A stretch of 6,556 nt of DNA, taken from NCBI GenBank assembly GCA_024644125.1, contig JAHELQ010000315.1, positions 1 to 6,556 on the forward strand, written 5' to 3'. The notes below the pieces were generated by a model. It did not search any database and was not told the origin of the DNA. It saw only the letters and a list, made by a program, of their open reading frames with translations. Each line of letters begins with the position of its first letter. Position 1 is the first letter of the stretch. The translations under genes and the position numbers were made by a program. Origin of the DNA: Candidatus Aminicenantota bacterium. GTDB taxonomy: Bacteria > Acidobacteriota > Aminicenantia > UBA2199. This document shows, piece by piece, positions 1-4,648 of the stretch.

Positions 1-516
1 TTCGGCTTGAGGCGGCATCCGGTTCTGGGCTATTCGGCGCAACACAAGGGCGTGGATTTCGGCGCTCCGGCAGGCACTCGGGTTCACGCGACCTCGTCGG
101 GTGTCGTGCAAAAAGCCGGCTATGATAGTGTCATGGGTAGGTATGTCATGATTCGTCATGGCAATGGGTATGTTACCCAATATCTCCACCTCAGCGGAAT
201 CAAGAAAGGTATTCTCGCGGGCAAACGGGTGGAGCAGGGGCAATTGATCGGCTATGTCGGCAACACGGGCCGCTCCACCGGGCCCCATTTGCATTACGGG
301 CTGGTTAGAAATTACAAGCATGTCAATCCATTGAAACTGAAATCCCCGGGCAAGCAACCGGTAAAGGCGGCGTACATGCCGGACTTCAAACGGCATATGG
401 AGCGGGCGTTCCTGGTGATGTCGGCCAGCCACTACTTGCCGTTGATCGAACGGTTGCAGGAGTCGTTGGTCACATTCCCCGGCACGCGGCTGCAGCAATT
501 GGGATTCTCCCTATGA
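1..516 (+). CDS. M23 family (LytM-type) metallopeptidase, 3' part only
   Basis: This is the C-terminal 171 residues of a zinc endopeptidase of the M23/LytM family, which cuts peptide cross-links of peptidoglycan outside the cytoplasmic membrane. The frame is open from base 1, and FGLRRHPVLGY is the usual entry into the M23 fold, so the N-terminus (probably signal peptide plus coiled coil or linker) lies left of the window. Numbering from the window edge, HKGVD supplies zinc ligands H15 and D19, H63 in YLHLS is the expected catalytic histidine, and GPHLHYG supplies H96 and H98. All the catalytic-site residues of the family are therefore present and the enzyme should be active. NP at 109-110 closes the domain as in relatives, and about 60 further residues with no recognised motif follow. 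The TGA stop overlaps the ATG of the exonuclease III-like gene, suggesting translational coupling. Family assignment is firm; the biological role (cell separation, remodelling or activator) cannot be told from this fragment. Confidence 0.93.
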   Translation, partial: FGLRRHPVLGYSAQHKGVDFGAPAGTRVHATSSGVVQKAGYDSVMGRYVMIRHGNGYVTQYLHLSGIKKGILAGKRVEQGQLIGYVGNTGRSTGPHLHYGLVRNYKHVNPLKLKSPGKQPVKAAYMPDFKRHMERAFLVMSASHYLPLIERLQESLVTFPGTRLQQLGFSL

Positions 517-1277
517 AGATATTGAGCTGGAATGTCAATGGGCTGAGAGCTGTACTCAAGAAAGGATTCCTGGATGTTCTAAAAAAAGAGCGACCGGATA
601 TCCTGGGAATCCAGGAGACCAAACTCCAGCAGGCGCAAATCCCTCCCGAAGTACTGGAACCGTTGGGCTACAAATCCGCCTGGAATTTTGCCGAAAAAAA
701 AGGCTACAGCGGCACCGCGGTTTTTTACCGGACACCTCCGTCGAACGTTAAAACCGGTTTTGACGCGGCGATTTTGAATGGCGAAGGCCGCATCGTCGAG
801 TTGGAGCTCGATTCATTCACCTTGCTGAATATCTATTTTCCCAATGGCCAGATGAGCGACGAGCGGTTGGAATACAAAATGGCGTTTTACGATGAATGCC
901 TCGGTTATTGCAACCGCTTGAGGAGTTTAGGGAAAAAATTGATCATAATGGGGGATTACAATACCGCCCACAAAGCGATCGATCTCGCTCATCCCAAAGC
1001 GAACGAGGAACGTTCGGGATTTTTACCTATGGAGCGAGCCTGGATCGATACGTTCATCGCCGCCGGCTATATCGATACCTTCCGCTTGTTTCACCCGGAA
1101 CCGGAGCAATATACCTGGTGGACGTACCGCATGAATGCCAGGGAAAAAAATGTGGGGTGGCGGATCGATTATTTTTTCGCCAGCGAGGATTTGCAGCATC
1201 GCATCGATGATTCATACATTCTTCCGCATATTTTGGGGTCGGATCATTGCCCCATTGGATTGAGCATCAAAATATAA
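513..1277 (+). CDS. xth: exodeoxyribonuclease III / AP endonuclease (Xth/ExoA family)
   Basis: A 254-residue, full-length member of the exonuclease III (EEP superfamily) enzymes. These cut DNA 5' of abasic sites in base-excision repair and remove 3' blocks or nucleotides, in the cytoplasm with Mg2+. The start is set by the canonical opening MKILSWNVNGLR, with the metal-site N7. E35 in IQETK binds the catalytic metal, Y108 lies in NIYFPNG, D148 and N150 lie in GDYNTAH, D219 lies in WRIDYFF, and the closing GSDHCP supplies D244 and H245. Every family catalytic residue is present, and the IDLAHPKAN and WTYR segments resemble the ExoA branch. No Shine-Dalgarno is visible before the ATG, which sits inside ATGA with the peptidase stop, so translation probably depends on coupling. 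The pairing with a peptidoglycan peptidase has no obvious functional logic. AP endonuclease is the better bet than a purely exonucleolytic role. Confidence 0.96.
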   Translation: MKILSWNVNGLRAVLKKGFLDVLKKERPDILGIQETKLQQAQIPPEVLEPLGYKSAWNFAEKKGYSGTAVFYRTPPSNVKTGFDAAILNGEGRIVELELDSFTLLNIYFPNGQMSDERLEYKMAFYDECLGYCNRLRSLGKKLIIMGDYNTAHKAIDLAHPKANEERSGFLPMERAWIDTFIAAGYIDTFRLFHPEPEQYTWWTYRMNAREKNVGWRIDYFFASEDLQHRIDDSYILPHILGSDHCPIGLSIKI

Positions 1278-1356
1278 TATTTCTGTCGTAAGGGAGAGAA
1301 GCCGGAAATAGTTTTTCCAACTCCTCTCCGCCTACTAACTCATTTTTTCAATTGTT
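1278..1356. other. convergent intergenic gap
   Basis: A 79-bp space where the plus-strand nuclease gene and the minus-strand peptide genes converge. It holds an imperfect hairpin (listed separately) and a run of six T at 1343-1348 on the plus strand. No coding potential is seen. Confidence 0.6.
1293..1329. terminator. possible weak bidirectional terminator hairpin
   Basis: Outer arms GGAGAG (1293-1298) and CTCTCC (1324-1329) enclose inner arms GGAAA (1304-1308) and TTTCC (1314-1318), separated by a 5-nt internal loop on each side. A T-run follows on the plus strand only after a further 13 nt, and none follows closely on the minus strand. The position between convergent genes suits a terminator, but the structure is weak and not canonical. 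Confidence 0.25.
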
Positions 1357-1554
1357 CTAGCAATAGGGGGGGCAGGATGCCTGTCCGTTTGTCACACAAT
1401 CACAAAATGTGATCGGCTCGGTCAAACAGGGGGTCTGGTTGGATTCGCAGCCACCGTCGGTTCCGCCGCCGCGTACCATTCCCTGCTGAATGGAGTTCAG
1501 CGCAGAGATGGTTTTTTTGTTCAAACTGAGTTTGGGGGCAAATGTTTTTTTCAT
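1357..1554 (-). CDS. Cys-rich GG-leader peptide, probable RiPP precursor (copy B, downstream)
   Basis: A 65-residue peptide with a leader of 30 residues ending in VRGG and a 35-residue core. The leader contains KLSLNKKTISALNSIQQG, the LxLxKKTIxxLN pattern known from leaders of Bacteroidota GG-type natural-product precursors and class I lanthipeptides. The core holds six cysteines at 36, 43, 51, 53, 61 and 65, spacing C-x6-C-x7-C-x-C-x7-C-x3-C, and ends exactly on a cysteine (PPYC). Processing is expected after Gly-Gly, usually by a bifunctional C39-type peptidase/transporter, but none is in the window. The final chemistry (lanthionines, other thioethers or disulfides) cannot be read from the sequence. 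Conserved Ser/Thr in the core number only four against six Cys, so all-lanthionine crosslinking looks unlikely. The start has AAGGAG with 8-nt spacing, overlapping the stop codon of the upstream paralogue 12 bp away, so the two are probably co-transcribed and coupled. Gene reality is strongly supported by the paralogue; function is inferred. Confidence 0.85.
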   Translation of the reverse strand: MKKTFAPKLSLNKKTISALNSIQQGMVRGGGTDGGCESNQTPCLTEPITFCDCVTNGQASCPPYC

Positions 1555-1744
1555 TGTGTTTTCTCCTTAGCAATAAGGTAAGCAGGAAGCCTGCAGATTG
1601 GTGGGACAATCACAAACCGTGACCGGGTCGCTGAGGCAAGGGTCGATGTTGGATTCGCATCCGGCTTCGCTCGCTCCGCCGCGGATGGCGCCCTGCTGAA
1701 TGGAGTTCAGTGCAGAGATGGTTTTTTTGTTCAAACTGAGTTTG
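1481..1744. repeat. direct repeat of leader-coding DNA (1481-1534 and 1691-1744)
   Basis: Two 54-bp copies, 210 bp apart, match at 53 of 54 positions; the only difference is C at 1501 against T at 1711. They encode the shared leader stretch of the two peptide genes. Synonymous positions are conserved too, while the core-coding parts have diverged. This indicates a tandem duplication with the leader kept uniform by recency or gene conversion. Confidence 0.9.
1563..1568 (-). promoter_or_regulatory. Shine-Dalgarno of downstream peptide gene, overlapping upstream stop
   Basis: AAGGAG on the minus strand lies 8 nt before the ATG at 1554. It overlaps the TAA stop (1569-1567) of the preceding peptide gene, forming TAAGGAG. 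Ribosomes ending the first peptide are thus delivered to the second start, which favours linked production of both peptides. Confidence 0.75.
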
Positions 1745-1767
1745 TTTCCGAAGTGTTTCTTCTTCAT
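1567..1767 (-). CDS. Cys-rich GG-leader peptide, probable RiPP precursor (copy A, promoter-proximal)
   Basis: A 66-residue paralogue of the downstream peptide. The leader runs to IRGG at residue 31, with KLSLNKKTISALNSIQQG identical to the other copy. The 35-residue core has cysteines at 37, 44, 52, 54, 62 and 66 in the same C-x6-C-x7-C-x-C-x7-C-x3-C pattern and ends LPYC. Between cores 22 of 35 residues match, including every cysteine, CESN, CDC, QASC and PYC. Changes fall between the cysteines and include conservative swaps (T/S, E/D, I/V). This is the usual shape of a modified-peptide family with a fixed leader read by a maturation enzyme and a variable core. The start is fixed by a full AAGGAGG with 7-nt spacing. 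It is first in the pair behind a strong promoter. The peptide could be a lanthipeptide, another thioether peptide or a disulfide-rich secreted peptide. No modification, transport or immunity gene is visible in the window. Confidence 0.87.
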   Translation of the reverse strand: MKKKHFGNKLSLNKKTISALNSIQQGAIRGGASEAGCESNIDPCLSDPVTVCDCPTNLQASCLPYC

Positions 1768-1774
1768 AATGTAT

Positions 1775-1781
1775 CCTCCTT
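1775..1781 (-). promoter_or_regulatory. strong Shine-Dalgarno of first peptide gene
   Basis: Reads AAGGAGG on the minus strand, 7 nt before the ATG at 1767. This is a near-ideal ribosome binding site, supporting both the start choice and high expression. Confidence 0.8.
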
Positions 1782-1856
1782 GATATATAGTTTCCGTTTA
1801 CAACGAGACCCCGCTGCTAGCAGGAATAATGGCAATATTGATTGACTTAAAAAACA

Positions 1857-1885
1857 ATTATACATCCTTGTTTGAAATATTTCAA
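1857..1885 (-). promoter_or_regulatory. sigma-70-type promoter for the peptide pair
   Basis: On the minus strand TTGAAA (1885-1880) is followed after exactly 17 nt by a consensus TATAAT (1862-1857). Transcription would start near 1850, giving an untranslated leader of about 80 nt before the ATG at 1767. Box quality and spacing are close to ideal, and the region is AT-rich. Inference from sequence only; the species' own sigma preference is unknown. Confidence 0.65.
1872..1885. promoter_or_regulatory. 14-bp palindrome over the -35 box, possible operator
   Basis: TTGAAATATTTCAA is a perfect 14-bp inverted repeat whose one half contains the -35 hexamer of the peptide promoter. A dimeric regulator bound here would block the promoter. 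AT-rich palindromes also arise by chance, so this is tentative. Confidence 0.35.
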
Positions 1886-1940
1886 TTTTGAGCTAATAAA
1901 AAAATATTTACGTATTCCTGAAGGGGATGGGGATGTGTTT

Positions 1941-1964
1941 CCCGGCGGAACCAGGTCCGCCGGG
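1941..1964 (-). terminator. GC-rich hairpin after the thioredoxin gene
   Basis: A perfect 9-bp stem, CCCGGCGGA (1941-1949) with TCCGCCGGG (1956-1964), and a 6-nt loop, lying 23 nt beyond the stop codon of the thioredoxin gene. No U-run follows on the minus strand, so it is not a canonical intrinsic terminator. It may stop transcription weakly or protect the mRNA 3' end, and it separates the thioredoxin transcript from the peptide promoter. Confidence 0.45.
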
Positions 1965-1987
1965 ATACTGGGGTTTGGGTTTAATGT

Positions 1988-3163
1988 CTATTTTAAGAGA
2001 GATTTGATTTTGTCTTCGATCTTTTGAGCTCCGGCGGAACCTACTTCCACTTCATGGATATTCCCTTTTTTGTCGATGAAAATAAGGGTGGGGATGCCGG
2101 AGACGCCGTAATCTTTGAAGATTTCTTCGCCCTTGGCAATGGCGATGGGGTAGGCGATGCCGTTTCTGGTTAGAAATTCCTTGATCAGAGTGACTTCTTC
2201 TTCGGCCGCGACCTTACCTTTGTCCATGGTATCGTCGCGGTAGGAACCATAGAGGTGGGTAAAGCCGATGATTTCCAGGCCCTGTGCCTTGTATTTTTTA
2301 TAATTCTCCACTAAAAAGGGCATGACTTTACGGCAAGGAGGACACCAGGGAGCCCAGAAATCCACCAACACCACTTTCCCTTTCAAGCTCGCCAACGTGA
2401 GAGCATCGCTGTTGGCCCAGAGTTCCGCCTCGATTTCCGGAGCCGGCTGATTCAACAGTTTGATCTGTTTGAGAGCGCCCTCGATGCTACTCTTGGCCCG
2501 CGGGTTTTCCATTTTTGTCAGCGCCTCTTCCAGGATTTTGATACTATTGGCGATATCGCCTCGTTCTTTGGAGACGCTGGCGAGATTTTCGTACATCATT
2601 GCCGAGTAACGTTCCATATCTTTATTATCGATTGTCGCGGCAATGTATTTCCGGGAGTATTCCGTCCGTTTCGCCAGGTCGTTGATCTCGAATGCCAATT
2701 CGAATATCGCCATTAGGTAGTTGTCGTCTTGTTCGACTTTGTTTTCGATGGGTTTGAACAAACCTAACGCCTCTTCGTATTTTTGTTCTTTCAGGAGAAT
2801 CCGCACCTTTCCCATCGTGGCGGCTGGCGCCTGCGAGGAATTCTTCTTGATCAGGATTTCGAATTTTTCCAGGGCCGGCTCTTTTTTATTGAGATCCAAT
2901 AAAATATTGCCTGCCAACAAATCTATGTCATCGTTGCCTTTGATGTCTTTGATTTTTTCCAACAAACTTTCCAGGCCGGTCGTCTTTTCTTTTAACAGTG
3001 CGCGGTATGCGTCGCGGGTGGTGACATCTTTCATGCCCAATTTAAAAGCATTGTTAATCGTCGAATATTCTTCGATGTATCGTTTGGCATCCCCCGGGAT
3101 CGCAGACATAAGAGAGCCTGAGAGGAACAACGCCGCAAGCGTTATGGCAAAAAACGTCTTCAT
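1988..3163 (-). CDS. exported TlpA/ResA-like thioredoxin with N-terminal helical repeats
   Basis: A 391-residue protein. Residues 1-21 form a signal peptide (MKTFF plus a hydrophobic stretch, small residues near 20), so it acts outside the cytoplasmic membrane. Residues about 30-235 are helical with TPR-like repeats, such as QKYEEALGLFKPI and GDIANSIKILEEAL. Residues about 240-391 form a thioredoxin-like domain of the TlpA/ResA/AhpC-TSA group: QPAPEIEAELW entry, KGKVVLVDFWAPWCPPC with active cysteines C274 and C277, and cis-proline P358 in SGIPTLIFIDKKG. Such proteins reduce or shuffle disulfides on exported partners, for example in cytochrome c maturation, with the repeats serving as a docking surface. 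The start at 3163 is chosen because GGAGG lies 5 nt upstream; an in-frame ATG four codons earlier (3175) overlaps that site. It lies upstream of, and on the same strand as, the Cys-rich peptide genes, but a hairpin and a separate promoter intervene. Domain call firm; client unknown. Confidence 0.93.
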   Translation of the reverse strand: MKTFFAITLAALFLSGSLMSAIPGDAKRYIEEYSTINNAFKLGMKDVTTRDAYRALLKEKTTGLESLLEKIKDIKGNDDIDLLAGNILLDLNKKEPALEKFEILIKKNSSQAPAATMGKVRILLKEQKYEEALGLFKPIENKVEQDDNYLMAIFELAFEINDLAKRTEYSRKYIAATIDNKDMERYSAMMYENLASVSKERGDIANSIKILEEALTKMENPRAKSSIEGALKQIKLLNQPAPEIEAELWANSDALTLASLKGKVVLVDFWAPWCPPCRKVMPFLVENYKKYKAQGLEIIGFTHLYGSYRDDTMDKGKVAAEEEVTLIKEFLTRNGIAYPIAIAKGEEIFKDYGVSGIPTLIFIDKKGNIHEVEVGSAGAQKIEDKIKSLLK

Positions 3164-3168
3164 CGTAA

Positions 3169-3173
3169 CCTCC
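3169..3173 (-). promoter_or_regulatory. Shine-Dalgarno deciding the thioredoxin start
   Basis: GGAGG on the minus strand, 5 nt before the ATG at 3163. The alternative ATG at 3175-3173 shares its last base with this site and has no good Shine-Dalgarno of its own. The mature reading therefore begins MKTFF, which also gives a cleaner signal peptide. Confidence 0.75.
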
Positions 3174-3202
3174 ATAGTAATGTTTTATGATTACCGATTC
3201 TT

Positions 3203-3234
3203 ATTATACTTGATTTTAACCTTTTTAGTTTCAA
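3203..3234 (-). promoter_or_regulatory. candidate promoter of the thioredoxin gene
   Basis: A consensus TATAAT (3208-3203 on the minus strand) would place the transcript start near 3196, about 33 nt before the ATG. The nearest -35-like hexamer, TTGAAA (3234-3229), is 20 nt away, longer than the preferred 17. The -10 box is convincing; the -35 is doubtful. Confidence 0.4.
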
Positions 3235-3406
3235 TAAAAAAACCCGCTTTAAAATTTATGCGTCATATAAATTGATATGAAATGGAATGTGGGAATCCCG
3301 GCAGCCGCGCATCTATTCAACGGGCGACTGAACACTTTGATAAATTATTCCTTCAAAAAAAAATATTTTTGTGGGAGAATTTATCTGGGGATGTCCGACT
3401 AAATTG

Positions 3407-3444
3407 CCGGGCAGCCCCGAAAGCCTCGAAGCCGGGGCTCCCGG
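3407..3444. repeat. GC-rich palindromic hairpin, possible REP-like element
   Basis: CCGGG (3407-3411) pairs with CCCGG (3440-3444), and AGCCCCG (3413-3419) pairs with CGGGGCT (3433-3439). This makes a 12-bp stem with a single bulged C at 3412 and a 13-nt loop. It stands out from AT-rich surroundings and lies only 33 nt before the VWA start. There is no U-run, only AAAAATTG. Imperfect GC palindromes of this kind often belong to dispersed families, but only one copy is in the window, so the repeat nature is a guess. It could also act as a 5'-UTR structure. Confidence 0.4.
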
Positions 3445-3468
3445 AAAAATTGAAAGAGGTTTGAAATT

Positions 3469-3473
3469 GGAGG
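3469..3473 (+). promoter_or_regulatory. Shine-Dalgarno of the first VWA gene
   Basis: GGAGG lies 4 nt before the ATG at 3478. The spacing is slightly short but usable, and it fixes the start at MKCSKV with its hydrophobic export signal. Confidence 0.65.
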
Positions 3474-3477
3474 AACC

Positions 3478-4611
3478 ATGAAATGTTCAAAGGTTTTACG
3501 AGTCAGTGTGATTTTGGTGTTGGTGGTGGCGTTGGGATTTGTTATCCATGCCCGTACGGAAAAAGAGAAGCCGTTGGTCCAGATGGCGATTCTCCTGGAC
3601 ACCAGCGGCAGTATGGATGGCTTGATCGAACAGGCCAAATCCCAGCTCTGGAAAATTGTCAATACCATGGCCACCGGTAAACGGAATGGACAGACACCCC
3701 AGCTCGAGGTTGCGCTCTATGAATATGGCAAGAGTTCGATCCCCAAATCCGAAGGCTACTTGCGCATGATTGTCCCGATGTCCCGCGATCTGGATCTCCT
3801 ATCGGATGAATTATTCAAGTTGCAGACCAACGGCGGGGACGAGTATTGCGGACAGGTCATCGGCGCCGCTGTGGAAGGCTTGAAATGGAGCGGCGGCAAA
3901 AACGACTACAAAGTGATCTTTATCGCGGGCAACGAACCCTTTACCCAGGGAATGGTGGATTACCGCGCCACCTGCGCTGCGGCTATAAAAAACGGTATAA
4001 TCGTGAACACTATTTTTTGCGGCAACGAGCAGGAAGGCATCAATACCAAATGGAAAGATGGGGCCGATCTGGCGGACGGTCAATACATGACCATCGATCA
4101 CAATCGAAAAGTGGTTCATATCTCCGCTCCCCAGGACAAAGAGTTGGCGAAACTGGGCCGGGAATTGAACGAAACCTATCTCGCCTACGGTATCGCCGGC
4201 AGGGAGAAAAAGGAAATGCAAAAACGCCAGGATTCCAACGCCGCGTCAGTGGGCGAGGCGGCCCTGGTGCAACGCTCTGTGGCCAAAGCCTCCAAACAGT
4301 ACAGCAATGAAGCCTGGGATCTGGTGGATGCCGGGAAAGAGGGCAAAGTGAAAGTTGAGGACATGGACGAGGAAGCGCTTCCCGAAGAGATGAAAAAGAT
4401 GACCGGCAAAGAACGCAAGCAATATGTCAAAGAGATGCAGGCGAAACGGGAGAAAATCCAGCAAAAGATCAATTCATTGAATAAAGAACGGGATGCCTAC
4501 GTGACCACAAAGAGAAAGGAGCAATCGCAGGAGAATACGCTCGATTCCGCCATGATCACCGCCATCAAACAGCAGGCGACCAAAAAGAAGTTTAAATTCG
4601 AAGAGGAATAG
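3478..4611 (+). CDS. exported von Willebrand factor A (VWA) domain protein
   Basis: A 377-residue protein. Residues 1-25 are a basic start followed by a hydrophobic stretch (VSVILVLVVALGFVI), a signal peptide or N-terminal anchor, so it is periplasmic or membrane-held. There is no lipobox. Residues about 33-240 form the VWA domain: MIDAS motif DTSGSM at 41-46, T117 and D121 in TNGGDEYCG, then KVIFIAGNEPF (145-155), where GNEP replaces the usual TDG. The TNGGDEYCG, IAGNEPFTQG and VNTIFCG motifs resemble a subfamily of bacterial VWA proteins of unknown role that I recognise from general memory. Residues about 240-375 are highly charged and Lys/Glu/Gln-rich, with likely coiled coil around 305-350. 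The role of the protein is unknown; VWA domains usually bind protein ligands through a divalent metal. It is the first of a two-gene set, 37 bp before a VIT-VWA gene. Confidence 0.9.
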   Translation: MKCSKVLRVSVILVLVVALGFVIHARTEKEKPLVQMAILLDTSGSMDGLIEQAKSQLWKIVNTMATGKRNGQTPQLEVALYEYGKSSIPKSEGYLRMIVPMSRDLDLLSDELFKLQTNGGDEYCGQVIGAAVEGLKWSGGKNDYKVIFIAGNEPFTQGMVDYRATCAAAIKNGIIVNTIFCGNEQEGINTKWKDGADLADGQYMTIDHNRKVVHISAPQDKELAKLGRELNETYLAYGIAGREKKEMQKRQDSNAASVGEAALVQRSVAKASKQYSNEAWDLVDAGKEGKVKVEDMDEEALPEEMKKMTGKERKQYVKEMQAKREKIQQKINSLNKERDAYVTTKRKEQSQENTLDSAMITAIKQQATKKKFKFEEE

Positions 4612-4635
4612 ACGGCGCTGATCCAGTCACTCATT

Positions 4636-4643
4636 GAGGAGGA
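4636..4643 (+). promoter_or_regulatory. Shine-Dalgarno of the VIT-VWA gene
   Basis: GAGGAGGA ends 5 nt before the ATG at 4649. With only 37 bp between the two genes and no terminator in the gap, they are most likely one transcript. Confidence 0.65.
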
Positions 4644-4648
4644 ATACA

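Larger units (their letters stand above)
3164..3477. other. 314-bp divergent intergenic region
   Basis: Separates the minus-strand thioredoxin gene from the plus-strand VWA operon. The left part is AT-rich and holds the candidate thioredoxin promoter. The middle has a nine-A run followed by TATTTTT (3355-3370). The right part holds a GC-rich hairpin and the VWA ribosome site. A TTGATA at 3337-3342 is a possible -35 for the VWA genes, but no convincing -10 lies at the right spacing, so I cannot place their promoter. No coding sequence is supported here. Confidence 0.6.

Noticed and set aside
896..1210. 104-codon plus-strand frame inside the exonuclease III-like gene
   Set aside because: Out of frame within a gene with all catalytic motifs.
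1400..1609. 69-codon minus-strand frame overlapping both peptide genes
   Set aside because: Out of frame with two genes whose paralogy and ribosome sites are clear; a shadow of them.
1481..1744. CRISPR-like repeat pair
   Set aside because: Only two copies, both coding and in frame as peptide leaders, with a 156-bp gap between them that is itself coding; a gene duplication explains it.
1941..1964. Canonical intrinsic terminator
   Set aside because: The stem is good, but there is no T-run after it on either strand, so only a hairpin with possible terminator function is claimed.
2721..3275. 184-codon plus-strand frame opposite the thioredoxin gene
   Set aside because: Antisense to a gene with clear domains and signal peptide; its protein resembles no family.
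3282..3464. 60-codon plus-strand reading frame in the divergent intergenic region
   Set aside because: No Shine-Dalgarno, low-quality composition, and it runs through the GC-rich hairpin; no recognisable protein.
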